From Bradyrhizobium sp. LTSP849 (GTDB lineage: Bacteria; Pseudomonadota; Alphaproteobacteria; Rhizobiales; Xanthobacteraceae): a stretch of DNA of 64,000 nt. Below, piece by piece: positions 35,586 through 44,199 of this stretch (position 1 is its first letter; every line of letters begins with the position of its first letter). The stretch is taken from contig NZ_JYMR01000053.1 in assembly GCF_000938255.1 (NCBI RefSeq), positions 1-64,000 of the forward strand. The letters run 5' to 3'. Made by a program: the position numbers and the translations under genes. The notes beneath the pieces are model-generated. The model made no database searches. It was not told the DNA's origin and worked only from the letters and a program-made list of their open reading frames with translations.

Positions 35586-37117
35586 GCACAGCGTTGCAGA
35601 TGGCTCCCGCGCCCAACGAGGTGACCGCGACGCCGCTACTGGAGCTGCGCGGCATCAGCAAGGAATTTCCCGGCGTCAAGGCGCTGGATGACGTCTCCTT
35701 CGCGCTCTACCCGGGCGAAGTGCACATGTTGCTCGGCGAGAACGGCGCCGGCAAATCCAGCCTGATGAAGGTCCTGTGCGGTGCCTATAAGGCCGACGCC
35801 GGCGAGTTCTTCCATAAGGGCGAGAAGGTCACGATCACGTCCACCGCGGACGCGCAGAAACTCGGCATTGCCGTGATCTTCCAGGAATTCTCGCTGGTCC
35901 CCTATCTCGACATCGCGCAGAACATCTTCCTCGGACGCGAGCCGAAGGGCCGCATCCCCGGCACCATCGACCGCCGCAAGATCCTGGCCGATGCCAAGCG
36001 CCTGCTGGACATGATCGGCTTCGACATCGATCCCTCCGTCATCGTCAACACGCTCGGCGTCGCCCAGCAGCAGATGGTGGAGATCGCCAAGGCCATCAGC
36101 CAGAACGCGCGCATCCTGGTCATGGACGAGCCGACCGCCGCGCTCTCCGACCGCGAGACCGAGCTGCTGTTCGCACTGATCGCGCGGCTGAAGGCCGACG
36201 GAGTCTCCATCGTCTATATCTCGCACCGCATGGCCGAAGTGTTTTCGCTCGGCGACCGCATCACGGTCTTGCGCGATGGCCGCCGCATCGACGGCGTTCG
36301 CCCCGCCGACGTCACGCCGGACCAGCTCGTCCGCATGATGGTCGGCCGCACCGTCGACATGACCTATCCGCGCAATTTCGCTGACAAGCCCGGCGAGCTG
36401 CTGCTCCAGGTCAAGGGCCTGACCTCGTCGAGCGGAATCTCCGATATCAACATCGAGGTGCGCCGCGGCGAGATCGTCGGCCTCTGTGGCCTGGTCGGAT
36501 CCGGCCGCAGCGAAGTGGCGCGCGCCATCTTCGGCGCGGACCCTACGACCTCGGGCGAGATCATCTTCGATGGCAAGCCGATCTCGGGCGAGCCTGACGT
36601 CGCCGCCCGCCGCGGCATCGCCTTGATCCCCGAAAGCCGCAAGAGCGAGGGTCTCGCGCTGCTCCGCTCGGTCGGCGACAATCTCGTGGTGTCGGCGCTA
36701 CGCAAGCTGTTTCCGAGCGGGCTGTTCGATCCGCGCAGCGGCCAGCGCACTGCCGACGGCCTGATCCGGCAGCTTCGCATCGCCACGCCAAGCGCGCGCC
36801 AGACCGTAGGGCTGTTGTCCGGCGGCAACCAGCAGAAGGTCGTGATCGGCAAATGGCTGGCTGCCGGCGCCAAGCTTTTCATCTTCGACGAGCCGACACG
36901 CGGCATCGACGTCGGCGCCAAATCGGAAATTTTTGCGTTGATCGACCGGCTGGTCGCCGAAGGCGCCGCAGCCCTGATGATCTCCTCCGAGCAGGTCGAG
37001 ATCTGCCATGTCTGCGACCGCGCCTATGTGATGCGCGAGGGCCGCGTCGCCGGGCACCTGGCACGCAATGAGCTGACCGAGGAGAACATCGTGCGATTGG
37101 GGATGCATCATGCGTGA
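35582..37117 (+). CDS. Sugar-type (CUT2) ABC importer, double ATP-binding protein
   Basis: 511 residues with two nucleotide-binding domains, as in RbsA. NBD1: Walker A GENGAGKSS (about 52), LGVAQQQMVEIAKA signature, Walker B ILVMDEPTAAL. NBD2: degenerate Walker A GLVGSGRSEVA, LSGGNQQKVVIGKWL, LFIFDEPTRGID. It powers the two permeases that follow, overlapping the first by eight bases. CUT2 systems import pentoses, hexoses, autoinducer-2, and in some cases cyclitols. Confidence 0.95.
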   Translation: MSTALQMAPAPNEVTATPLLELRGISKEFPGVKALDDVSFALYPGEVHMLLGENGAGKSSLMKVLCGAYKADAGEFFHKGEKVTITSTADAQKLGIAVIFQEFSLVPYLDIAQNIFLGREPKGRIPGTIDRRKILADAKRLLDMIGFDIDPSVIVNTLGVAQQQMVEIAKAISQNARILVMDEPTAALSDRETELLFALIARLKADGVSIVYISHRMAEVFSLGDRITVLRDGRRIDGVRPADVTPDQLVRMMVGRTVDMTYPRNFADKPGELLLQVKGLTSSSGISDINIEVRRGEIVGLCGLVGSGRSEVARAIFGADPTTSGEIIFDGKPISGEPDVAARRGIALIPESRKSEGLALLRSVGDNLVVSALRKLFPSGLFDPRSGQRTADGLIRQLRIATPSARQTVGLLSGGNQQKVVIGKWLAAGAKLFIFDEPTRGIDVGAKSEIFALIDRLVAEGAAALMISSEQVEICHVCDRAYVMREGRVAGHLARNELTEENIVRLGMHHA

Positions 37118-38060
37118 GGCCGCGGTCGTTTCACAACCCAATCCGTTCCAGCGCATTCCCGGCGTCGCCATCGTGCTGGTCGCATTGATCGTGCTGTTCG
37201 GCGCGATTGCGCCGGGCTTTCTTTCGGCGGCTAATCTTTCCAACGTGCTGGTGCAGTCGACCATCCTGACCATGCTGGCGCTGCCGATGACGCTTATCAT
37301 CATGACCGAGGGGCTCGACCTCTCGATGGGCGCGGTGCTGACGCTGACCTCGCTCTGCGTCGCCATCGTCTCGCTCGCGACCCAATCGATGCTACTCGGG
37401 CTGTGCGCCGGCATCGCCGTCGGCGCCGCCTTCGGCACGATCAACGGCTGGCTGGTCGCAATTTTGGGCATACCGCCCTTCGTCGCGACGCTCGGCACCC
37501 TCGGTATGGCGCAAGGCCTGTCGCTGATCGTCTCCGATGGCCAGAGCGTAGTCGGCATTCCCCACACCGTCCGCGATATCTATTCCGCCACCCTGCTCGG
37601 CATTCCCGTGCCGATCGTGATGGCGCTCGTGACCTATGCCGCCTTTCATGGCCTGCTCTATCACACCCGCTTCGGCAGCTACGTGTTCGCGCTCGGCGGC
37701 AATCGCGAGGCACTCAGATATGCCGGCCTCTCGCCCAACCGGCTGCTGATCGCGGTCTACGCCATCGGCGGCACCATGGCGGGCATCGCCGGCCTGTTGA
37801 TGACCGCCCGCATGAATTCCGGGCATCCGACCGCAGGCCTCGGGCTCGAATTCGATGCGATTGCCGCAGTCGCGGTCGGCGGCACCTCGTTCGAACGCGG
37901 CAATGGCTGGCTGCTCGGCACTTTGCTCGGCGTCATCGCCGTCGGCGTGCTGCGCAACGGGCTCAATTTGATCTCGATGCCCTCCTCGGTGCAGGTCGCA
38001 AGCGTCGGCGTCCTCGTCATCGTTGCCCTCTTCCTCGACGGCCTGCGGAGCCGGGCATGA
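37110..38060 (+). CDS. CUT2 ABC importer permease 1
   Basis: 316 residues of RbsC-type permease with about ten hydrophobic segments and the family blocks TEGLDLSMGAVL, GIPPFVATLGTLGMAQGLSLI and LGGNREALRYAGL. Starts inside the ATPase gene (8-base overlap) and its stop overlaps the second permease's start (ATGA). The two different permeases imply a heterodimeric channel. Confidence 0.93.
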   Translation: MREAAVVSQPNPFQRIPGVAIVLVALIVLFGAIAPGFLSAANLSNVLVQSTILTMLALPMTLIIMTEGLDLSMGAVLTLTSLCVAIVSLATQSMLLGLCAGIAVGAAFGTINGWLVAILGIPPFVATLGTLGMAQGLSLIVSDGQSVVGIPHTVRDIYSATLLGIPVPIVMALVTYAAFHGLLYHTRFGSYVFALGGNREALRYAGLSPNRLLIAVYAIGGTMAGIAGLLMTARMNSGHPTAGLGLEFDAIAAVAVGGTSFERGNGWLLGTLLGVIAVGVLRNGLNLISMPSSVQVASVGVLVIVALFLDGLRSRA

Positions 38061-39031
38061 CCGACATCACCAAGGACGCCCTGTCGCCGCCGCGCTCCTT
38101 CCTGTCCCAGGACGCCATTCAGCTGTTTTACCGCCTGCTCGCCGTATTCCTGATCTGCGCCGCGCTGGCGATGCTGAACGACTCGTTCCTCAGCCTCGGC
38201 AACATCCTCAACGTGCTGCGGCAAGCGAGCCTGACCTTCTTCATCGCCTCCGGCCTGACGCTGGTGGTGCTCACCGCCGGCCTTGATCTCTCCGTCGGCG
38301 CCAATGTCGCGCTGTCGGCTTGCGTCGCCGGAACCGTGATCCACACCACCGGATCGCCAACGCTTGGGATCCTGACGGGGCTTGCCTGCGGCGGCATCGT
38401 CGGGCTGCTCAACGGCGTCATGGTGACGGCGCTGCGCATCCCCTCCTTCATCGCCACCTACGGCATGCTCTGGGTGCTGAATGGCCTGACCTATTGGTAC
38501 ATGGCGGGCGAAACCCTCCATGGCTTCCCGGCCGGCTTCCGCCAGATCGGCAGCGGCTATCTGTTCGGCCTGCCGATCCCGGTCTATCTGCTGCTGGTGT
38601 TCCTCGGCATTGGAACGCTGTTTGCCCAGCGCACGATCTGGGGCCAGGAGATCTATGCGATCGGCGCCAATCCGGTCGCCGCGCGCCTCTCCGGCATCCC
38701 GGTCGCGCGGCGCCTGCTGCTCGTCTACGCCGTCTCCGGCACCATGGCGGGGCTTGCCTCGATCATCTTCCTGTCGCGGCTCAATTCCGCGGAGGCCGAC
38801 ATCGGCGAGAGCCTGACCTTGCCGGCAATCGCGGCCGTGCTGATCGGGGGCACCTCGCTGTTCGGCGGTGTCGGCACCGTGTTCGGCACTTTCATCGGCG
38901 CACTGATCCTGACGCTGGTGCTGAATGGCATGAACCTGTTGTCGGTCAGCGCCAACTGGCAACCGCTCGTCACCGGCATCATCGTCATTCTCGCGGTCTG
39001 GCTCGACATGAAGACCCGACGCCGGACGTAA
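38057..39031 (+). CDS. CUT2 ABC importer permease 2
   Basis: 324 residues, RbsC family, with LTAGLDLSVGANVAL, RIPSFIATYGMLWVLNGLTY, YAIGANPVAARLSGI and FGGVGTVFGTFIGALI. The ATG at 38057 lies in the stop of permease 1. The frame is open far upstream but that part only mirrors permease 1 in another frame. Partner of the preceding permease. Confidence 0.93.
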   Translation: MTDITKDALSPPRSFLSQDAIQLFYRLLAVFLICAALAMLNDSFLSLGNILNVLRQASLTFFIASGLTLVVLTAGLDLSVGANVALSACVAGTVIHTTGSPTLGILTGLACGGIVGLLNGVMVTALRIPSFIATYGMLWVLNGLTYWYMAGETLHGFPAGFRQIGSGYLFGLPIPVYLLLVFLGIGTLFAQRTIWGQEIYAIGANPVAARLSGIPVARRLLLVYAVSGTMAGLASIIFLSRLNSAEADIGESLTLPAIAAVLIGGTSLFGGVGTVFGTFIGALILTLVLNGMNLLSVSANWQPLVTGIIVILAVWLDMKTRRRT

Positions 39032-39078
39032 GGAATTTTCAAGCAATCCAACAAACCAAAATGAGGGATGGAGATCAC

Positions 39079-40053
39079 ATGAAACAAAAAATGGGCTATA
39101 TTGCACTGCCGCTGCTGATGGCCGCCGCATTCACCACGCAAGCCCGCGCGGACGGCGAGACCATCGCCGTGTTCACGAAAAATCAGACCAACCCGTTCTT
39201 CCAGACGGTTCGGGTCGGCGCTGACAACATGGCCAAGACGCTCAACGCCAAGACGCTGCAATACATCCCAACCAAGCCCGACTCCATTCCGGAGCAGCTC
39301 AGCCAGATCGAAGACGTCGTGGTGAAGAAGCCGAGCGCGATCGTCTTCACGCCCGTCGACTACAAGGCGATGGTGCCCGGGGTCGAGAAAATCAACGACG
39401 CAAAAATCCCCGTCGTCAACATCACCGACCGCTCCGCCGGCGGCAAATTCCTCTCCTTCATCGGCGCCGACGATTACAGCCTGGGGCTCGAGACCGCGCG
39501 CTTCCTGCTCAAGACCTTGGGCGGCAAAGGCAACATCGTCATCATCGAGGGCGTCAAGGGCTCGCTCACCAATGTCGACCGTGTCCGCGGCTTCAACGAC
39601 GCGCTGAAGGAGAACGCGGGCGCCAAGCTGCTGGCCTCGCAGCCAGGCAACTATCAGCGGCTCCAGGCACTTCAGGTCATGGAAAACCTGATGCAGTCGA
39701 ATTCGCAGATCGACGGCGTGCTCGCCGCCAACGACGCCATGGCGGTCGGCGCGATCGAGGCGCTCGACGGCGCCAACCGGAAAGCCCAGGTGATCGGCAT
39801 CAACGGCACCAAGGAAGCCATCGACGCCATCAAATCCGGCAAGCTGCTCGCGAGCGGCGACTACAACGGCTTTGCGCAAGGCTGCCTCGGCACCATGATG
39901 GCAATCCGCGCCCTGCGCGAACAGCCCGTGATCGCCGAGATCGTGCTGAAGCCGACCGTCATCACCAAAGACAATTACCAGCCCTTCGACCAGCCGCTCG
40001 AGCAGCGCACCTGCCCGACCTTCGAGGAAGCCAGCAAGCTCGGCGCGAAGTAG
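39079..40053 (+). CDS. CUT2 ABC importer substrate-binding protein
   Basis: 324 residues. Signal peptide (MGYIALPLLMAAAFTTQARA) then a type-I periplasmic binding protein (Peripla_BP_4) with TIAVFTKNQTNPFFQTVRVG, VVKKPSAIVFTPVDYKAMVP and VLAANDAMAVGAIEAL. These carry the sugar-binding Asn/Asp/Arg pattern of ribose/galactose-type proteins. Start at 39079 by the signal peptide. The ligand cannot be read from the sequence. A stable hairpin follows at 40078-40103. Confidence 0.93.
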   Translation: MKQKMGYIALPLLMAAAFTTQARADGETIAVFTKNQTNPFFQTVRVGADNMAKTLNAKTLQYIPTKPDSIPEQLSQIEDVVVKKPSAIVFTPVDYKAMVPGVEKINDAKIPVVNITDRSAGGKFLSFIGADDYSLGLETARFLLKTLGGKGNIVIIEGVKGSLTNVDRVRGFNDALKENAGAKLLASQPGNYQRLQALQVMENLMQSNSQIDGVLAANDAMAVGAIEALDGANRKAQVIGINGTKEAIDAIKSGKLLASGDYNGFAQGCLGTMMAIRALREQPVIAEIVLKPTVITKDNYQPFDQPLEQRTCPTFEEASKLGAK

Positions 40054-40077
40054 ACGCGCCAGTCCTGATCAAGCATC

Positions 40078-40103
40078 GGGACGGCTGAAACGACAGCCGT
40101 CCC
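40078..40103 (+). promoter_or_regulatory. Intercistronic stem-loop after the binding-protein gene
   Basis: GGGACGGCTG (40078-40087) and CAGCCGTCCC (40094-40103) pair perfectly with a six-base loop. It is followed by CAAAAAA, not T, so it is unlikely to be a terminator in this direction. Hairpins here often protect binding-protein mRNA from 3' decay and lower downstream expression; that role is inferred. Confidence 0.55.
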
Positions 40104-40123
40104 CAAAAAATCCCGGAGACATC

Positions 40124-40411
40124 ATGCTGTTTGCCATCCATGCTCTCGACCGCACCGGTGCACTGCCGACGCGGCTTGCCAATTACGATGCCCACAAGGC
40201 GTTCCTCGGCGATCCCTCGCGCTTCGGCATCAAGATCGTCATGTCGGGACCGCTGGTGGCCGATGACGGCGCAACGATGATCGGCAGCCTGTTTCTGATC
40301 GAAGCGCCCGGCCGCGCCGAGGTCGAGGCCTTCAACCGCGCCGACCCCTTCGCGGCGGCCGGCATCTGGGAGATGGTCACGATCACGGGGTTCTTGCGCC
40401 GGCAGGGCTGA
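40124..40411 (+). CDS. YciI-family small protein
   Basis: 95 residues, one YCII ferredoxin-like domain: MLFAIHALDRTGALPTRLAN, YDAHKAFLGD and the conserved ADPFAAAGIWEMVTI near the end. The family includes the dehydrochlorinase TftG that acts on chloro-hydroxyquinol in 2,4,5-T degradation, and muconolactone-isomerase-like folds. Last gene of the hydroxyquinol cluster; a ring-intermediate isomerase or dehalogenase role is plausible but inferred. Confidence 0.85.
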   Translation: MLFAIHALDRTGALPTRLANYDAHKAFLGDPSRFGIKIVMSGPLVADDGATMIGSLFLIEAPGRAEVEAFNRADPFAAAGIWEMVTITGFLRRQG

Positions 40412-40433
40412 CGCACGGGACCGACGCGAAAAA

Positions 40434-40457
40434 CCCCAGTGCTTGGAGACACTGGGG
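40434..40457 (+). terminator. Stem-loop at the end of the hydroxyquinol cluster
   Basis: CCCCAGTG (40434-40441) and CACTGGGG (40450-40457) pair perfectly across an eight-base loop, 22 bases after the YciI stop, preceded by AAAA and followed by CGTTTC. The T-run is short, so termination may be partial. Confidence 0.55.
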
Positions 40458-40589
40458 CGTTTCAACGAAAATGAATTGGTAAGGCAATGACGCCTTCGTA
40501 GCAGCTCGCTCAGAGACAGTATGTGAACTGGTTCACATACTCGCAGTGGCAGCACAGGACTATTTGTCACACCCAGGGCGGTATTGAGC

Positions 40590-40985
40590 TTAGCTCCGCC
40601 GCCGCGGCTTCCTCGGAAACAGGCGATCGCGGATGTAGCGCGAGGTCGCGGTCAGGCGGATGCCGCGAGGCTTCTGCCAGGCAGCGCGGTCGATTTCCTT
40701 CTTGTCGCCGATCGCAAGCCTGCCTTTGGCGCCCTTGGCAATGAAGATGGCGTCGCTCATCTTCCGGCCGGAACGCTTGTTCCTGGCCGTCACTTCCTTC
40801 CAGAGGCTGATCCTGCCGAGCTTCAGCTTGGGCAATTCCTCCTTGATCTCGCGGCGCAGGCAGTCCTTGTCGGACTCGCGCGCGCGCTTGCGGCCGCCCG
40901 GGAACATCCACAGGCCGTCCGATCGCCGCCTGACCAACAGAACCTTGCCGCGCTTCGCGGCAACCAGCTTGGAAGACTTCGCCAT
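40590..40985 (-). CDS. Nudix hydrolase
   Basis: 131 residues with the Nudix box GGRKRARESDKDCLRREIKE followed by EL (pattern Gx5Ex7REUxEExGU, final Gly not evident). It hydrolyses nucleoside-diphosphate-linked compounds; the nearest relatives appear to be diphosphoinositol/dinucleoside-polyphosphate-type hydrolases, and the sequence is very basic (RKPRRRS end). Single gene, facing the end of the catabolic cluster. Confidence 0.85.
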   Translation of the reverse strand: MAKSSKLVAAKRGKVLLVRRRSDGLWMFPGGRKRARESDKDCLRREIKEELPKLKLGRISLWKEVTARNKRSGRKMSDAIFIAKGAKGRLAIGDKKEIDRAAWQKPRGIRLTATSRYIRDRLFPRKPRRRS

Positions 40986-41138
40986 TGCTGCCGTAATCGA
41001 GAACAGAATCGGGCCATGGTAACTTGTCTATTTCATTAGACAAGTTCGAGGCCGCTCCGGTTACCGTCGCTGCCCGCAATTGTCCACACGCGTGCGAGGT
41101 GCGGCAGATGTCACTCAAGCCCCTCAGGGCCTGCAGCG

Positions 41139-42248
41139 CTAACGAACCTCGTCGGCTGGCGGCAGTGCATTCCGCTTCACCGCCTCCGTCCGGTCCTCCG
41201 TCCGGATCCACGCCGCCGCCATCTCCCACGCCACCGACAGGATGATCGGTCCGATGAACAGGCCGACGATACCATGGGCGAGCGTGCCGCCGATCACACC
41301 GACAAAGATCACGATCGTCGGCGTGTTGAGACCGCGTCCCATCACGAGCGGCTTCAACATGGTGTCGAGGAAACCGACAACGACAAGGAACACGGTGAGC
41401 ACCAGCGCCGTGGTGACGTCCTTGGCGGTCCAGATCCAGATGATCACCGGCAGCAGCACCAGGAACGCGCCGATCTGCACGATCGACAGCAACAGCACGA
41501 TGAAGGCGAGCAGGCCGGCGCTCGGCACGGCCGCAAGCTTGAAGCCGATGCCGGCAAGCAGCGCCTGCACGATGGCGACGCCGATCACGCCCTGCGCCAC
41601 CGCGCGGATGGTGGCGCCGCCGAGCTCGAGAAAATGCTCGCCCTGCTCGGGCACGATGCGCGTCAGGAAGGCGCGCCCGGCCGCAACCAGCCGGGGCCCG
41701 TGCGGAAACAGGAAGCCGGCGACAAACACCGAGACCAGAAACTGGAGTGTTCCGAGGCTGGCATCGCCTGCGAGCGACAACAGCGGTCCCGCCAGCGGCT
41801 GAAGATAGGGCGCGACCTCGCGCAGCACCGCGCGGATGTTGTTGTAGGCCTGATCCCACAGCTCGAACAACGTCGGACCGATCAACGGCCATGACTTGAT
41901 CGCCTCCGGCGCCGCCTGAAGCGCGAGGTCACCTGTGCTCAGCTGATGGGCCAGCTCCCTGCCCCCGTCCACGGCACTCACGCCGAGCCATGTCGCCGGG
42001 CCGAGGACGATGCCGAGCGTGATCAGGGTCAGGATGGCGGCCGCGGTCTTGGGCCGGCCGCCGAGGATTTTGGCGACCCAGCTGAAAGCCGGATAGAACG
42101 CCACCGCAAGCACGGCGCTCCAGGCCAGGATCGGCACGAACGGCCGGATGATGAGGAATGTCCAGATGATCAGCAGCGCCAACAGGCCGAGCCGGATCAC
42201 AAGCTGTATGACGTCCTCGCCCGTCAGGAGCTGACGCAGACTTTTCAC
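41139..42248 (-). CDS. AI-2E family (PerM/YdgG-type) membrane transporter
   Basis: 369 residues with about eight membrane segments and the family's C-terminal signature (FLVVVGFLDTMLKPLVMGRG, FVGVIGGTLAHGIVGLFIGP). Some members export autoinducer-2 or act as Na+/H+ exchangers. The GTG at 42248 with AAGGA upstream removes a 28-residue unlike extension that starts at 42332. Substrate unknown. Confidence 0.88.
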   Translation of the reverse strand: MKSLRQLLTGEDVIQLVIRLGLLALLIIWTFLIIRPFVPILAWSAVLAVAFYPAFSWVAKILGGRPKTAAAILTLITLGIVLGPATWLGVSAVDGGRELAHQLSTGDLALQAAPEAIKSWPLIGPTLFELWDQAYNNIRAVLREVAPYLQPLAGPLLSLAGDASLGTLQFLVSVFVAGFLFPHGPRLVAAGRAFLTRIVPEQGEHFLELGGATIRAVAQGVIGVAIVQALLAGIGFKLAAVPSAGLLAFIVLLLSIVQIGAFLVLLPVIIWIWTAKDVTTALVLTVFLVVVGFLDTMLKPLVMGRGLNTPTIVIFVGVIGGTLAHGIVGLFIGPIILSVAWEMAAAWIRTEDRTEAVKRNALPPADEVR

Positions 42249-42413
42249 AGGCACGGCTTTCCTTGCGGCATCGACGCGGGTTCCGGCACTTGCGCGGGGT
42301 AGCGTTATTGCCAGCAACGAGCCGGGCGTCAAGACGACCGGGACTATGGCCGGTCCCCGGGGGCCGGCCGCGTCGAGATAGAGCCGCTATGCGAAGCCGG
42401 CCCGGGCGCCGGC

Positions 42414-43139
42414 CTAGAAGTGATAGTTCACACCCACCGTGCCGGTCTGGATGTTCAGCTTCACATTCGCCGGCGTCGCCACCAGATTGCCTGTCGTCAC
42501 CGGCAGTTCGTTGATCGCGCTGAAGCCCATATAGTTGTACTCGGCCTTCACCGACCAGTTCGGCATGAACATCCATTCGACACCGCCGCCGGCAAGCCAG
42601 CCGGTACGGTTGAACGCGCCTGCGGCGGAGCCTGCAAACGCGCCCGCAAGGCCATTATTGGCGTAGTATTTGTCGCGGGTGAAGGCCGCGCCGCCTTTGG
42701 CGTAGAGCAGCACATAGTCGAAGGCGACGCCGAAGCGGCCAGCCACCGTGGCGATGTAGTCGTTCTTCAGCGAGAAGGTGAAGCCGGCGCCGCCGCCGAA
42801 CGGACTGTTGCTGTTGAGCGTGACACTGGACCAGGCGCCCGTGCCCTCAAGGCCCACCACGAAATTGCTGATCTGGTAGTTCCCGCCGATCTGGCCGCCG
42901 ACCACGCCGCCGCTGGCGGTCACCGAACTCCAGCCGGCCGCCGGGTTGGTCGGGTCCATGCCGCTCCACTTGCTCCAAGCGCCGCCGCCATGGGCACCGA
43001 TATAGAAGCCGGTCCAGGTGAAGATCGGCGCCGGCGCAATCGGCGCCTTCACCACCGGCGCGGGCTCAATGATGTCGGCCGCAAAGGCCGGCGTTGCCAG
43101 CGACAACAGCGCAGCCGTCAAAATCAGTTTCTTCCCCAT
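42414..43139 (-). CDS. Outer-membrane beta-barrel protein (Omp25/RopB-like)
   Basis: 241 residues: signal peptide (MGKKLILTAALLSLATPAFA), a Pro-rich linker with PAPVVKAP and FTWTGFYIGAHGG, then eight amphipathic strands ending in VGVNYHF with the C-terminal Phe of outer-membrane proteins. This is the small barrel family abundant in Bradyrhizobium and Brucella (Omp25/31). Likely structural or immune-related; single gene. Confidence 0.9.
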   Translation of the reverse strand: MGKKLILTAALLSLATPAFAADIIEPAPVVKAPIAPAPIFTWTGFYIGAHGGGAWSKWSGMDPTNPAAGWSSVTASGGVVGGQIGGNYQISNFVVGLEGTGAWSSVTLNSNSPFGGGAGFTFSLKNDYIATVAGRFGVAFDYVLLYAKGGAAFTRDKYYANNGLAGAFAGSAAGAFNRTGWLAGGGVEWMFMPNWSVKAEYNYMGFSAINELPVTTGNLVATPANVKLNIQTGTVGVNYHF

Positions 43140-43399
43140 GACACACCCCCTTTACACGCCTCCCGACCGAGGCGATGGCGATGAAATCTAGCTGTCCGAT
43201 CAAGGGCGCGCTTGGACCGACCGGCGGTGTGATTTGGACTGACGGGCGCTCCGCGTGCCGGGAAAACCTTGCAAGGCCGGCGACCGGAGCCGGGGTTTGG
43301 CTAACGGCGATTAACCGGATTTCCGACGGCCGGTTTACGTCGATGCAAAGGCTCGCACCTACGCTTTGTCTCAAGGTCACAAAAAACAATTGTGGTGCA

Positions 43400-43627
43400 A
43401 TGGCCAACAGCATCTGGACGATCGAAGAATTCACCTGCCCCGGTTGCAGCATGAACTACACCGCGACACGGGAGGAGCACGCCGAGCCGCACGCCGGCAG
43501 CTTCAAATGCAGTATCTGTAGCGGCGAGGTGCACAGCTGGTCCGGCAAGCATCATTTCTTCGGCTGGCAGGCGGTGAAGACAAAGCCGGCCGTGTTTGGA
43601 CGACGCTGGGCGGGCGTGGGGTGGTAG
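43400..43627 (+). CDS. Small zinc-binding protein, 75 aa
   Basis: 75 residues with CPGCSMNYTATREEH and CSICSGEVHSWSGKHHF: two CxxC knuckles plus His, a zinc ribbon. The ATG at 43400 is the start giving a compact domain; sequence before it is unlike protein. Function unknown; similar small ribbons occur in many rhizobial genomes. Confidence 0.7.
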   Translation: MANSIWTIEEFTCPGCSMNYTATREEHAEPHAGSFKCSICSGEVHSWSGKHHFFGWQAVKTKPAVFGRRWAGVGW

Positions 43628-43642
43628 GCTGAGGCGACCCAA

Positions 43643-43969
43643 GTGGCGCAAGAGGAAATTAAGATCAAGGGAGTTCTGAAACTCTTCAGTTCCCAACCAG
43701 CAACGTCTCAGCGCAATGCGCCTCCGCTGCCCCGCCAAGCCATGCGCAGTCGCGAAGAGCTCGCCCCGCTTGCAGTGCAGATCTCAGCGAATACCGATCT
43801 CATGACGAGATTTCGGAAGACGATGGGGTGCGGTGTTGATGAGCGCGCGCGAGAGATGATAGATGAAGTCAGGAGTTACGCCTGCACGATCGATCCTGAG
43901 GTGACCTGCGTCGAAGGCGCCCGGCTGGTCCTCTTGCTTATGGCTATCGTCGAGAACGATCGCACGTAG
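43643..43969 (+). CDS. Hypothetical protein, 108 aa
   Basis: 108 residues from a GTG at 43643 (GAGG eight bases upstream); ATG at 43742 is an alternative that keeps 75 residues (MRSREELAPLAVQISANTDL). The C-terminal two thirds is helical with MGCGVDERAREMIDEV and ARLVLLLMAIVEND. No family recognised. It follows the zinc-binding gene by 15 bases and may share its transcript; the 3' end abuts a repeat. Confidence 0.5.
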   Translation: MAQEEIKIKGVLKLFSSQPATSQRNAPPLPRQAMRSREELAPLAVQISANTDLMTRFRKTMGCGVDERAREMIDEVRSYACTIDPEVTCVEGARLVLLLMAIVENDRT

Positions 43970-43979
43970 CCGCGTAGAT

Positions 43980-44059
43980 CGTAGCCCGGGTGAGCGAAGC
44001 TATACCCTGGACAATGGTTGCTGGAAGACCCGGATGTCGCTTCGCTCATCCGGGCTACG
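43980..44059. repeat. Interspersed palindromic repeat, type CGTAGCCCGG
   Basis: Arms CGTAGCCCGGGTGAGCGAAGC (43980-44000; first 20 shown family-typical) and its inverted copy at 44039-44059 differ at one position. The loop is about 38 bases. Elements of this form recur across Bradyrhizobium genomes (general knowledge). Confidence 0.75.
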
Positions 44060-44199
44060 AATTGTCTTTGACGCCGGTAGTTCGTCGGGCAAACCGCTTC
44101 GCGCAAAATTCCCACCGCGCCTGTCAATCCTCCCCTGCAAATATATTCTACTTTACCGAAATTCGGATTTATCGTACAGACAAAACACCCTGGCCCGAG

